64,000 bases of DNA from Rana temporaria. Taxonomy: Eukaryota > Chordata > Amphibia > Anura > Ranidae. Every line of letters starts with the position of its first letter. Position 1 is the first letter of the stretch. Shown in pieces: positions 45,150 to 57,002 of the stretch. The position numbers and the translations under genes were made by a program. The stretch spans positions 139,144,642-139,208,641 of the forward strand of contig NC_053489.1 of NCBI RefSeq assembly GCF_905171775.1, given 5' to 3'. Under the pieces are notes generated by a model. The model searched no databases. It saw only the letters and a program-made list of their open reading frames with translations, and was not told the origin of the DNA.

Positions 45150-45310
45150 CATAAGAACAAAAGATGATCAGAACAGCCACACTCCAATCCAACGTAACTT
45201 TAATGTAAAAAACTGTAAACAGGCACTACAAGTCACAGCAACGGAACCTAGGACAGCTGACGCGTTTCACACTAACTTCAGTGTTTACTCATACATGCTT
45301 GTTGTAGAGG
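45150..45310 (-). mobile_element. Penelope-like 3' fragment
   Basis: On the minus strand, ACACTGAAGTTAGTGTGAAA then CGCGTCAGCTG (45251-45290) has the order of a hammerhead-like Penelope core: CTGAAG, short stem, GTGAAAC, GCGTC. No coding sequence remains. Confidence 0.45.
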
Positions 45311-45892
45311 CTACCGTATTTTTCATTTATTTTTTAGACTTTTTTCCCTTTATTTTGATTTGTGATCCAATCAGTAACACGCTTCCTGTTTAATGCCTCG
45401 TGCACACGATCTGAATTTTTCTCTTTTAAATGCCTGGGCCACTATTTAATTACCACATTGATTTATTTATTTTGTTAGTAAATTGACTTTAATCTTGTTT
45501 TGTGAGTTATTTACCTCATGTTTTTGGTTTGGGAGGTAAATAACTCATGAGGTGATAGTGAATTAATGGATTTGGCTCCCTCTAGAGTATGCTGGACTCT
45601 GTGTGTTTTTTTTCTTCCTGTGTGAGGATTCAGAGCAAAGCATCATGGAACATGTAGTTCGGAAAGAGGAAGTGACACTGCCAGCAGGACTCATCTGGTA
45701 ATAGAATGCTGTGTGCACAGAACAGCCTGCTGGCAGAGGAGATAAAAGGGGCTTGTGCAGCCTAGATGGCTCTCTCTAGATGCCATTCTGACCCTGCCAG
45801 CAGGAGGTCTGTGTGAGAGGGAGTGCTGATGAATATGCGTTCTACAGAACGGGGAGCCGGACAGCTAGACCCATAGGGATCTCTGAGGACAG
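45311..45892. other. No gene; stem-loop at 45502-45549
   Basis: TGAGTTATTTACCTC pairs with GAGGTAAATAACTCA. A single MITE-like end (TAATGCCTCGTGCACACGATC) lies near 45393. Confidence 0.4.
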
Positions 45893-46862
45893 CAGGGCCG
45901 ATCCTAGGCAGGGTGCACTGGGTGCTCCACACCCAGGCGCCGCAGAGGTGGGGGTGCTGAAGCTCCAAGTGCTCCCCTCCCTCCTCCTTGTCTATGTCTA
46001 GAGGCAGAGCGCATGTAGTGGGTGCTGCAGTTCCCCATCACGCTTGCTCTGACAAGAGCGCATACCTCCGGCTGTTCCCGGAATCCGGGCTGGGTACCAC
46101 AGCGGAGCCTATTACTGGAACACGTTCCGGCACTAGGCTCCACTAATTAATTCTGTCCGGTGTGCATGGAGCAGTCTCCTGTCTGCCCCGCCCCCTCTGC
46201 GTGTGTCGGCTCTTCTCCCATAGTCGGTATGATGAGAGGCTTCTGGGTTGGCCATAGCTGCTGCCAATCAACCCGTGCACTCCCAGAAGTGCCACCCTCC
46301 AAGTAACCAAAGATGCCACGTATTCCCCACCCCCTGTAATATGCTTTTGCTCCCAGCGCGCCCAAGCTACAGGGATCTATTGGACAAGTACTGATCTATG
46401 GGGACACCTGATGTGGGGGGGCTCTGATGGGGACACCTGCTGTGGGGGGCTCTGATGGGGGCAACTGCTGTGGGGGGGGCTTTGCTGGGGGGCTCTGATG
46501 GGGGGAAACTGCTGTGAGGGGCTCTGATGGGGGACACCTGCTGGGGGGGGCTCTGATGGGGGGACACCTGCTGGGGGGGCTCTGATGGGGGACACTTGCT
46601 GGGGGGGGGGCTCTGATGGGGGACATCTGCTGGGGGGGCTCTGATGGGGGACACCTGCTGTGGGGGGCTCTGATGGGGGACACCTGCTGGGGGGACTCTG
46701 ATGGGGGACACTAATGGAGACTTCTTAGGGGAGCATCTCTGTGTTTGAGTCGTAGCCATAGAAACATGTGTAAAGAGGAGGAGTTAGTAAGATGACCACG
46801 CCCATGTGGGGCGCCAGAAATATTTCTGCACCCAGGCATCTCTGACCCTAGGATCGGCCCTG
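45893..46862. mobile_element. Non-autonomous hAT carrying a minisatellite
   Basis: Ends CAGGGCCGATCCTAGG and CCTAGGATCGGCCCTG, flanked by the perfect 8-bp duplication GAGGACAG (45885-45892, 46863-46870). Related in style to 40995-43016 and to the partial element at 63863. No transposase. Confidence 0.93.
46395..46712. repeat. G-rich minisatellite in the hAT, about 28-bp unit
   Basis: Unit GGGGGGCTCTGATGGGGGAC plus ACCTGCTG, with length variation in the G runs. Such G-runs could form quadruplexes on the plus strand. Minus-strand frames (PPIRAP repeats) are artefacts. Confidence 0.93.
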
Positions 46863-47079
46863 GAGGACAGCATTGCTACTTCAGTGCATCCGACTTCTGG
46901 CGTGTGTTTTTCGAATCCTTCGGAGGTACCTGCAATCCACTTTACAGTGAACTGCAGCGTGGCGCGGCACCGCCATTTTACAGAACAAAGTTACAGAGAA
47001 TTTCGGCTGGAACCTTAATCCCATCAGATCCATCCATCTGACATTCGTAGTGGTGAGCAGGCATACCCCTTGTGATAGA

Positions 47080-47432
47080 TAGGGTGACCACTTGTCCCGG
47101 ATTGCCCGGGACAGTCCCGCATTTTGCAGGGCTGTCCCGGGCACCTTCATTCCAGGACAATACAGTGTCCCGGAATGAAACTGACACAGCTACCCCTGGG
47201 GCCAATCTGATGCCCCCAAAAAAGGCTGCCACATCACCTCTTTACTCACTGACAGTACTTGTCCTGGCCAGGAATGCCTGGAGGAGCACAATCCCGCCCC
47301 CTGCTTGTGATTGGAGAAATCATAAATCCTGCCTCTTATGTCCAATCACTGTGCTGTGATTCGTTACAGCACAAGCTGATTTTTGGGAAGGCGGGTGTCC
47401 CTGAATGGTAGTTTGGAAATGTGGTCACCCTA
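47080..47432. mobile_element. Non-autonomous hAT, 353 bp
   Basis: Ends TAGGGTGACCACTTGTCC and ATGTGGTCACCCTA, flanked by the perfect 8-bp duplication GTGATAGA (47072-47079, 47433-47440). Same end type as 38047-39024. Confidence 0.93.
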
Positions 47433-47810
47433 GTGATAGATAAGTACAGTACTGCTGAATAACATTTACACAGACTGGCTGGTGGTACTTGTAGTTCCAC
47501 GGAAGTGAAACTTACTGCTATACAGGCTACAAACAGCAGACGCCTTTGTTCAATATACATTACTGTCTCTTAAAATCAGAATTGAGGACATCCTTATGAT
47601 CACATTAAAGGGAGGAAGATACACTATTTTATTTTGATAAATCACAGCTTAGCTCATTCTTGCTGTACTTTACACTTTGGATTACTATTTTCTTTTACAA
47701 ATAAGAAGACATGCTAGCTGAAGACATCCGGAACTTAAGGAACAATTCCTTTTTTTCCCTTTTTTGTTTTCAACTTCCTCCATCCATTTGCATAAATTGC
47801 ATTGAACTGT
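47433..47810. other. No recognisable feature
   Basis: Unique-looking A/T-rich DNA between the hAT and the next MITE. Confidence 0.35.
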
Positions 47811-48100
47811 AAAGCTTCGTACACACGACCAGTTTTCTCTGCAAAAACCAGCAAGAAAACTGGTTCTTGCCGAGATTACCGTTCATGTGTATGAGGCATT
47901 CAGGTTTTCTCGTCAAGAAATCTGGCCAGAATCTCGACGAGAAAAAAAGAGAACCTGCTCTCTTTTTTCTCGTCGAGATTCTTGTGTGTATACTTACCTG
48001 TCGCCGTGGAAACCCATGCATGCTCGAAATGACTTTGACGCATGCGCGGTAGCTTCCATGGCATAGGTAGGGTGAAGCAAGATGGCGACACCCTGCACTA

Positions 48101-50923
48101 ATGGTTAATAATGATGAGGCCACTTCTAGGTATCCTACCACCCAAACAGTAACTAATGGACCTGAAGAGTCCGTGCGAGGTGCACCCCGCACACCGAGAT
48201 GGCAGCAAGGGAGACCCGAGAACAGAAGGGTCAGATATCAAGATAATGAATACTACAGAAGCCCTAACCCGCCCAGAAGGAGGTCATATAGTCGCAACAG
48301 GAACTCCCCAGGAAGAGACCACTATCCCAATGACCCATATTACAATCAAGGCAGAAATGGAGGGGCCTATGGGGATTTTCACAGAGGAGGCCCCAACACC
48401 CGACTACACGGAAGATGGAGACCGAGAACGGGCTACGGGAACCCAGGCTGGAGAGGGGCGAATGGCAGCCGAGGGGCTACCCATGGAAGACCATCAGGGA
48501 GAGGAGAAAATCTAAGAAACCAAGTCCATCAGGGACAAGGAACCTACCCTACCCCATAGGCCAACAGATCGTACAATCAGGACAGAGAAACAGAGCCCAC
48601 CCAAAGAGAAAACGCACCAGAGGGTGCAGGGGAGGGCAGAAGAAAACGCCCAAGGCAATACTAGGCAAAGGCATATTCAATCTTAGCGATATCCAATTAA
48701 CCAATTAAGAGTTCCAAGTCTTGGACCTGGGCCTCAAATATGCCCCAGAAAAAGCACTGGACCAATTTGAGGTCTATATTGACCTCCAGAAATTTCTTAG
48801 AAAACTGAATTTGCGAAAATTCTTTCTGAATAATCAAGAGGAAGGCATAACGGGAACATCAGAATACACCCAAACCAACCTGAGGAACAACTCCACGTTC
48901 AACCCTAACACACCAGGAAACCAGTGCATAGGGGCCTTTAAGAAGATGGTGGAAGGTGACCTCAGGAAATTGCAGAGAAAATGTAAAAATAAAAACATAG
49001 ATGTGTGGAAAACAATTAAAGAAAATTGGCAATAGAAATGAGGTCATAATTAGACCGGCTGACAAGGGGGGTGGCCTTGTAATCCTCAATAAGAAGGATT
49101 ACGAAGAGGAGATGGAAAACCTGCTTAGGGTCGAAAATACTTATAAAAAGTTGAAGGGAAACCCTAAAATACGGTTTAACAAAAAACTCGAGAAATTTGT
49201 AAAGAAGGGCAAAACCATGGGGATACTGAATAAAAACGAAGCTGAGTACTTAGTGTCTAATTCTACAAAAACACCGGTGTTATACTACACCCCTAAGATA
49301 CACAAGAGATTAGACAAACCCCCCGGCAGACCCATAATTAGTGGGATTAATTCTATTTTCTCCCGCTTGGGAGAGTACCTTGATACCTACCTGCAACCAG
49401 TTGTTAAGCTGGGAAGATCCCACCTCCGCGATAGTCTGCAACTGATCAACGAATTGCAGCAGGTTGACGGTGCAGAAAACTCACTCCTGGCCACTATTGA
49501 CGTCAACTCACTTTATACCAGCATATCCCAGGAAGATGGCGTCTTAGGGCTAGAAAAAGCCCTACATCAAAATACAAGGCTAAAACAAGCACAGATCAAC
49601 TTTATCGTAGAGGGCCTCAAGATGGCGATGGAGTGCAATTATTTTTGGTACCGGAAAAACTATTATGTCCAAACTAGGGGGGTAGCAATGGGGGCCCGTT
49701 ATGCCCCCAGTGTTGCCAACCTATTGATGAACTGCTGGGAAGAGGAATATGTATACAGCCAGAATATCCCACAGATCAAACTGTACAGGCGATACATCGA
49801 TGACCTCATCATCCTCTGGGATGGAACGATCGATACTTTCCAAGAATTTTTATACAACCTGAATACTAACAGATATGGTCTCACTTTCACTGGAAACTGT
49901 GACGCAGAGTGCATAGACTACCTTGACTTACAGATCTACAAGGAGGGCTCGAAGCTACATACCAGAATACATTTTAAATCCACGGACCGCAATGGATACA
50001 TTCCATCAACCAGCTGCCACCACCCTAGGTGGAAAGCTAATATCCCAAAAGGGCAACTGATGCGACTCCGGAGGAATTGTAGCTCTGTTACTGATTTTCA
50101 AGCCCAAGCCGATACAATCGTGGATCGGTTAAAAGAGAAAGGGTATAAGGAGGCACACCTGGTAAAATTAAAAGATGATGTTTTGAACATGGATAGGAGC
50201 AATATGCTATCACAAAATAGAAAAAACAAAAAGAACAAAACCGATATGGCATTTATCACTGGCTTCAATTCCCAATATAAAGACTTTGAGCACATAGTCA
50301 AAAAATATTGGCCGATCCTACAGGAAGACCATGCCCTTACCAAAGTCCTGGGTAAAAAACCAAGCTTCATCTACAGACGTGCCCCCTCTCTCCGTCACCA
50401 CCTTGTGCACAATGTTGTAGATCCACCCCAACCTGTCAGTATTTGCCCTGACCTCAAGGGATTCTTCAAATGCCAGAGGTGTCTGGCCTGTAGGGTCAGT
50501 AAAAAGCAACCTAGAAGGAAAATGAGTTTCAAATCCAGAAACGATTTTAAAGAATACAAAATCAAGGAACTCATTACCTGTGACACTACGCACGTGCCCT
50601 ATGTCATCGAGTGTCCGTGCCACTTGCAATATGTGGGTAGAACCACCCGACCCTTGAAAATAAGAATCCGGGAGCACATTAATAGGATTAAAGCAGGTTT
50701 CCCCAAACACCATCTCTCACGCCACTTTAAAGAATTCCACCAGCAAGACCCTACTGGCTTGATTTTCTATGGCATTGACACAATCAAGGATAACTGGAGG
50801 GGTGGGAATAAGACCACTGCTATTTCCCAAAACGAGACTAGCTGGATATACCGTCTGGGGTCTCTGGTACCCTATGGGTTGAACAAGGATATTGATTTGA
50901 ACTGTTTCCTTGCCAACCCTTAA
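48101..50923 (+). pseudogene. Penelope-like RT/GIY-YIG polyprotein, broken
   Basis: Reads in three pieces. 48101-48559 is an Arg/Gly/Asn-rich leader. 48415-49035, in another frame, has a stop at 48706 and holds the N-terminal Penelope domain (ALDQFEVYIDLQKFLRKLNL). 49001-50923 (640 residues) is open throughout: IIRPADKGGGLVILN near 20, ATIDVNSLYTSI near 165, GVAMGARYAPSVANLLM near 230, YIDDL at about 265, a Cys cluster (CQRCLAC), then GIY-YIG from about 531 (VPYVIECPC, YVGRTTRPLKIRIREH, NETSW). Two frameshifts (about 48540-48600 and 49010-49025) and one stop inactivate it, but RT and nuclease motifs look complete, so the copy is fairly young. Confidence 0.92.
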
Positions 50924-53236
50924 TATAAGGGCACTCCAGATATACATGCAAAACTCTGTTTAGTCCAGATGTTATGTGAGGGGATTATATACACACCCCT
51001 TGATCCAGTACCTATTCATGTTGGCCCCCTCTTGGGTTACCACATGCACCTGCTCTTTGTGCTTAACACATAAGGAGAGGAATACTATATTAGGGTAGCC
51101 CTTCTTATATCCATCTACCTCCACCACTAATCACCTCCTAGAGTATATTACTCGCTTAGGCCACCCACCTTACCCCCTATTATTTTAGACATGTGTGCCT
51201 AGTTTTTGCACCTTATATGGGAAATATGTTGTCCCCACTGATGAGAAACTCACATTGGTAATAACTTACATACGTAATGACTTATATCTGTATATGCCAC
51301 ACCACACAGCCTTCTGCTCTCCCTTATCTTGCCCCCTTATGCTTCCTTATATGTTAAATTACTGACATAGATGTCCCTCGTACCGAGCCACCCTACACCT
51401 AGCGTTCTTACTCACCTACCCCCTAGGTGTCAACCCTATGGGGGCAGTCACGAATGGTAGCATTTACTTCCCTATATGCGCACCCACGAAGATTTATGCC
51501 CTTTGCACCGAGTCACTCTTTATCTGAGTGCACCTACCCACCCCTAGGTGGAACTCTATGGGGCAAGTTACTAATGTCTCTGTCCCGATTTGACAGTATG
51601 TGCACGGTGTACATTATACCATGGGTAATGGTACCTATGGGGTACCACCTAATCCATTTTTTGCCCACCTATTAGGGTAACAATTTTTGGATGTTTATTA
51701 TACCTTTGTACATATATACACACAGTCCCGCTCACTCCACGTATTAGTACATTTGGTATACTACTCCTTCACAACACATGCAACCTTCCTTTTATTATAC
51801 TTGTTGTAGCTGCGATCGCATTGCTCGGGACAATTCGCTGCCTTCACGGACATACACGGACATATGGTTTACACTCTCCCATATTAGCAAACCAGTATGT
51901 TGTTGCATTAGAATTCACTGTTTGAACTGTTTTAATCATGTTTGTGGAAGTAAGCACCAAACATGGAAACCAGGGACGTCCTGGGATCTTCACTAAATTG
52001 AACCGATTGGATGGGGAACCCCCAGTAAAATTCCTGATTGGCTATCGCTGCAAAGCGGGAGGGTCGTTTCCATGATGACGCTGGCTATTTAAACCACTAG
52101 CAGCGGTATGCGTGTACCCGCTTCAGAAGACGTAATTAGAACGAAACGTACGTAAAGCGGATACACGCACGCCCGCGCGCACTTCCGGGTCAACCAGCTG
52201 ATCATACGGTGGAACGCACGCCGTTCCCAGGCTGGCGCTGACTTCTTACACCGGCTACGAGTGTTGTGCTGGGAGGCTTGCTATCACTGGATAGCTGCCC
52301 ACCTGTTTTTGTTTTTAATAATTTATTGGAACTTGGTCCCAGTTCATTTTTATATTTTATTTATTTTTTTATTATTTTTTACATTTATACATATCCCTGT
52401 GCTTTTGTATTACCTGCTTTGAGTACACGCCAGCATGTGCGGCTGTACTAATAATAAAATCAACCCCTGTTTTTGAACATACTACTCTATGAGAGGATTC
52501 TTTTTCCCCTGGATGAACCCGGACAACTAAGAGGACCGGTACTATCTGGACCAGAGGACTCACCTGGAGAATCCAGAGAGGCGTGGAGCCGAGCCGTTTT
52601 GGATATTATCCATCTACATGCACTTTACCCCTGCAGGGGTGAGTTCCTCTGGTGAGTGGGGACCCAGGAGTGGGAGCACCGGAACCACTGCGTGGACCTT
52701 CACAACTGCATATTGTGATCTCTCACTCTGATTGGATGCACCTGGTCACGAACAATTCTTGATTATTGATTTATTATACATGGACTAATGATCCTATATT
52801 TTTTACTTACTGGACTACCTATCTAGTATTTTTTGCATATTTTTTACTTTTGGATTTTTCACTTACACATTGTCGTTTCTGACCTACAGTACTTTTGCTG
52901 ATCGGTGGATGCTGTCATTTATTGCTTATTTTTTATATTCAACGTTTAGTCACTTTATATTTATTATTGCACTGATACTCATGTAGTGCACCTGGAACCA
53001 TATAGAATCACTTGTGACTGTTAGTCACACTTATTTTGCACCATCACTGGTACACACCAATCCTATACTGCTTTACACATGAGCAGCTCATTGAGGCACT
53101 TTTATTGTATTTTACTTTTAGACTCACTAGCTACTAGCTCCATTTGGGTCAGATAACAGTCACTCACGTACCAACTTTCCGGTACTCTTAGCCTCCAGTT
53201 GAGACAGCGCCACCACCCCCACACCTCCACTACTCT
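50924..53236 (+). other. Penelope-like 3' region
   Basis: No coding sequence. Contains GTTTTGAACATA and AATAAAATC near 52455, and a stem GCGTGTACCCGCTT / AAGCGGATACACGC enclosing a GAAACG core (52110-52168). The extreme end CTCCACTACTCT meets the duplication. Confidence 0.7.
52110..52168 (+). ncRNA. Degenerate hammerhead-ribozyme-like motif
   Basis: Order matches a type I hammerhead: stem I strand GCGTGTACCCGCTT, then CAGAAGA (consensus CUGANGA, second base changed), a short stem-loop, GAAAC, the ACGTACGT stem III, a GTA cleavage-like triplet, then AAGCGGATACACGC closing stem I. Hammerhead motifs are documented in Penelope-like elements. The changed core base and weak stem II predict poor or no cleavage. 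Confidence 0.4.
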
Positions 53237-53520
53237 AAGATGGCGACAACAGCATCGAATGTGACGAGCGCATGCTCGTCATACGCAATGACGTCACCAC
53301 GTTCTTTCCTTTCAAGAGAACCACGGTTCTTTTGAAACGAGAGTCTGTACACTCGGGCGGCAAGAGTTTCTTGCCAAGAATCTCGTCATGGAAAACTATG
53401 TTTTTTTCCTGATGAGATTCTTGCCCGTGTGTACAGGGCGTAACAGGTAGCCGCCCTATAAGATATTATTTGGGTTATATTGTTGTAATATTTTACATTG
53501 TTGCTGTTCTGTGTCTTGAG

Positions 53521-54104
53521 CAGTGTTGCCAACCGTCAGTATTTTTACTGGCAGCCATTAAAAAACAGGCAATTTTCTCCTGCCAGTAAATGCCAGTAAA
53601 AGTAAAAGGTTGCCAGTAAAAAATATGGCTGTGATCTGGCTCGGCTTGATCTGGAGCCGGCTGAGACCATCCGAGTGCTTGCTACAGTGTGATCAGGCAG
53701 CTCTTGTTGTGTGATGTCATGTGCGGGTCAGCGATATGGGAGCAAGTCAGGCTGGGATCTGTGCTGCTGCCCACTGCTGTCAGTGTCACTAGGAGAGTCA
53801 ACTTTATGTGTGTGTGCCGCCCATTCTAATTTCTTGCCCTCCTGAGTCCTGTCCCTGAGCTACATTCTTAATATATAAAAAATAAAATAAGAAATATGTT
53901 TTTTGCCTTATTATTTACCTTAAATCATATTGTTAATTGCATATTGTATTTGTAGCCTAAATACTCAAATTTTCACTTAAAACTGTAATGTAATGTAATG
54001 TAACTGTAAATGTAACTTTTGGAAATGCCAGTAAAAACTTTGCTGTGCCAGTAAATTTTGTGTGTTGTGTCAGTAAATTTCAATCTGGTAGGTTGGCAAC
54101 ACTG
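53521..54104. mobile_element. Non-autonomous hAT, 584 bp
   Basis: Ends CAGTGTTGCCAACC and GGTTGGCAACACTG, flanked by GTCTTGAG and GTGTTGAG (7 of 8 identical). The interior repeats TGCCAGTAAA. No transposase. Confidence 0.88.
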
Positions 54105-54666
54105 GTGTTGAGGAGGCAGAGGGGAGAGATCTGACACGTGAGATATAGTGCCAGGTGTTTACTCTTCTGCTCATCTGTTCACAGGTTTTGGTAGCGCATT
54201 TATATTGTTATTCGTGCATAATAAGACAAGGGAGCATATTCATTATTAATCAAAGGTACTTATGCATTTCTTTGTGTTTGTTGTCTCAGTAAACATATCT
54301 GACTTGATTTGTTAATTCGGGGGCAGATTCATCAAAGAGATACGACGGCGGATCTCCTGATACACCGTCGTACCTCTGAGTCCAGCCGGTCGGATCTATG
54401 AGGCTGATTCATAGAATCAGATTCCGCATAGATCTCCCTTAGATCCGACTGGTGTAAGTGACTTACACCAGTCGAATCTTAGGCTGCAATCTACCGCCGG
54501 CCGCTAGGTGTCGTCGCTTTTTTTTACGCGTCGGATATGCAAATGAGGAGAACCGCCGATTCAAGTCCGTACGCCCGCCCGTCGCTTTTTTTTAACGTCG
54601 TTTGCGTTCGGCTTTTTCCGGCGGATAGCTACCCCTGCTATATGAGGGGTAGCTAATGTTAAAGGA

Positions 54667-55760
54667 TATGTAAAACAGGGAGTGTAATGGCGCTTGCCGA
54701 AGGGAAACTACAATAAGATAAGATATATTACACACATAACAACGTATGACAACGTATGAGTATTGATCAGAAATGTTCAATCAATATGTGTTCCACTCCT
54801 AATTTCCTTAAAGACCCTTCATGACATCCATAATTCAGGTGTGAAGGGTAGGAGTAGTGGATATAATAGATGGAATAAATTTACAATGATACTATGGAAA
54901 TCATTGATTAAAGTGAATGTGCAAATAAGATGTAAACAAGAACTTCCAGTGATACCGCCAAAATAAAGTGCTCCAGTGTTGACGTGAATACAAAATCCCA
55001 AATAGGAAGTACTTTGTATAATTTACAAAATATTATAGCAAATAAGCCAGTGTGCACAAAGATCAAAAGTGCAAAGTGAATAAATAATGTTATAAATAGA
55101 TTTCATAGAGAATATATATATAAAAAATATATATATAAAAAATATCATAAATATATTAAAAAATGTTCCAGTTGATATGGTGTTCAGGTTGACTTCCAAA
55201 ATTTCATACAAAAAATATTCAAAAATTGTGTTCCAAACGTGCAAATAAATAGAAAATTGAATAGAGTGAAATTTTTTTTATAGATATTCAAAGTGCAAAT
55301 TTCAAGATTTCCCAGCGGTGAAAAAAGTTGTTCAAACCAATGCTCCAATCCACCACACGATCCTCCTGTGTAACTGTGCAGATAGGATAGATAATGCTAG
55401 CCTCTCACCTCAATTGCGATCGTACAAGCCTGTTGGATAGGGGATAAAACCCAGCAGTACACACTCTGCATACAGGAAGGTTCAGGTAGCTCCGATCCTC
55501 CACCTCCAAGTTCCTCCAGACACTCTCAAGAGAAGCAAAAGGCAGGCTCCATAGTGCAGTAAATCAATGGTAATTTAATAAAAATATAGTAACACTCACA
55601 ATTTAATACGGCTGTGAACAGCATGCAGATACTCCACAGTATTATTTACAGATGGTCAGCAGATCTCCGCTCTCGGCCGCGAGCGGAGATGACGTCACCA
55701 GCGGCACTCCTCCTTCACCTGACGCGTTGCGTAGCAGAACAACGCTACTTAATCATAGGT
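54667..55760 (-). repeat. Foldback left arm
   Basis: Reverse complement of 55767-56860; begins exactly at the insertion boundary. Confidence 0.92.
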
Positions 55761-55766
55761 ATGGCT

Positions 55767-56860
55767 ACCTATGATTAAGTAGCGTTGTTCTGCTACGCAA
55801 CGCGTCAGGTGAAGGAGGAGTGCCGCTGGTGACGTCATCTCCGCTCGCGGCCGAGAGCGGAGATCTGCTGACCATCTGTAAATAATACTGTGGAGTATCT
55901 GCATGCTGTTCACAGCCGTATTAAATTGTGAGTGTTACTATATTTTTATTAAATTACCATTGATTTACTGCACTATGGAGCCTGCCTTTTGCTTCTCTTG
56001 AGAGTGTCTGGAGGAACTTGGAGGTGGAGGATCGGAGCTACCTGAACCTTCCTGTATGCAGAGTGTGTACTGCTGGGTTTTATCCCCTATCCAACAGGCT
56101 TGTACGATCGCAATTGAGGTGAGAGGCTAGCATTATCTATCCTATCTGCACAGTTACACTGGAGGATCGTGTGGTGGATTGGAGCATTGGTTTGAACAAC
56201 TTTTTTCACCGCTGGGAAATCTTGAAATTTGCACTTTGAATATCTATAAAAAAAAATTCACTCTATTCAATTTTCTATTTATTTGCACGTTTGGAACACA
56301 ATTTTTGAATATTTTTTGTATGAAATTTTGGAAGTCAACCTGAACACCATATCAACTGGAACATTTTTTAATATATTTATGATATTTTTTATATATATAT
56401 TTTTTATATATATATTCTCTATGAAATCTATTTATAACATTATTTATTCACTTTGCACTTTTGATCTTTGTGCACACTGGCTTATTTGCTATAATATTTT
56501 GTAAATTATACAAAGTACTTCCTATTTGGGATTTTGTATTCACGTCAACACTGGAGCACTTTATTTTGGCGGTATCACTGGAAGTTCTTGTTTACATCTT
56601 ATTTGCACATTCACTTTAATCAATGATTTCCATAGTATCATTGTAAATTTATTCCATCTATTATATCCACTACTCCTACCCTTCACACCTGAATTATGGA
56701 TGTCATGAAGGGTCTTTAAGGAAATTAGGAGTGGAACACATATTGATTGAACATTTCTGATCAATACTCATACGTTGTCATACGTTGTTATGTGTGTAAT
56801 ATATCTTATCTTATTGTAGTTTCCCTTCGGCAAGCGCCATTACACTCCCTGTTTTACATA
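55767..56860 (+). repeat. Foldback right arm
   Basis: Partner of 54667-55760, continued by a unique 137-bp tail. The 73-residue frame in each arm is the same sequence read twice and is not a gene. Confidence 0.92.
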
Positions 56861-57002
56861 TGCTTATTGGTGCGTGATCACTGTTTTAGTAGTGGCTGCT
56901 GCCTTTATAGATTTATTTGTATTTTATTTTATTTTATTGTATTGAACTTAGTTGCCCTGGATAGATTGGTTTTGCGCATTAGTTCCCCCTTTTTACATAA
57001 TG

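Larger units (their letters stand above)
48091..53236 (+). mobile_element. Near full-length Penelope-like element, 5.1 kb
   Basis: Flanked by a perfect 12-bp duplication AAGATGGCGACA (48079-48090, 53237-53248). Contains an Arg/Gly-rich N-terminal frame, reverse transcriptase, GIY-YIG endonuclease and a long 2.3-kb 3' region. A hammerhead-like segment lies at about 52110-52168. Unlike the two other copies here it has no inverted 5' arm. Confidence 0.93.
47813..53440. mobile_element. Harbinger-like MITE, split by a Penelope-like element
   Basis: Ends AGCTTCGTACACACGACC and CCCGTGTGTACAGGGCG, flanked by TAA (47810-47812, 53441-53443). The MITE itself is about 470 bp (47813-48090 plus 53249-53440). 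Arms repeat TTCTTGCC.AGA and AATCTCG words. Confidence 0.87.
54667..56997 (+). mobile_element. Penelope-derived foldback, 2.33 kb with 1,094-bp arms
   Basis: Bounded by a perfect 13-bp duplication TAATGTTAAAGGA (54654-54666, 56998-57010). Left arm 54667-55760 is the reverse complement of 55767-56860 with a 6-bp spacer; I noticed only two or three mismatches. A 137-bp tail (56861-56997) follows the right arm only. Near the centre AAGTAGCGTTGTTCTGCTAC and then GCAACGCGTCAGG has the layout of a Penelope hammerhead. No protein is encoded: the copy appears truncated just at its 3' region. Confidence 0.88.

Noticed and set aside
46367..46759. Minus-strand proline-rich frames in three phases
   Set aside because: G-rich minisatellite read in all frames; no single frame is preferred.
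48156..48515. 119-residue frame overlapping the Penelope leader
   Set aside because: Alternative frame of the Arg/Gly-rich leader; the other frame has the more plausible RNA-binding-like composition.
55023..56504. Identical 73-residue frames on opposite strands
   Set aside because: The same sequence present in both arms of the palindrome; A/T-rich, no domain.
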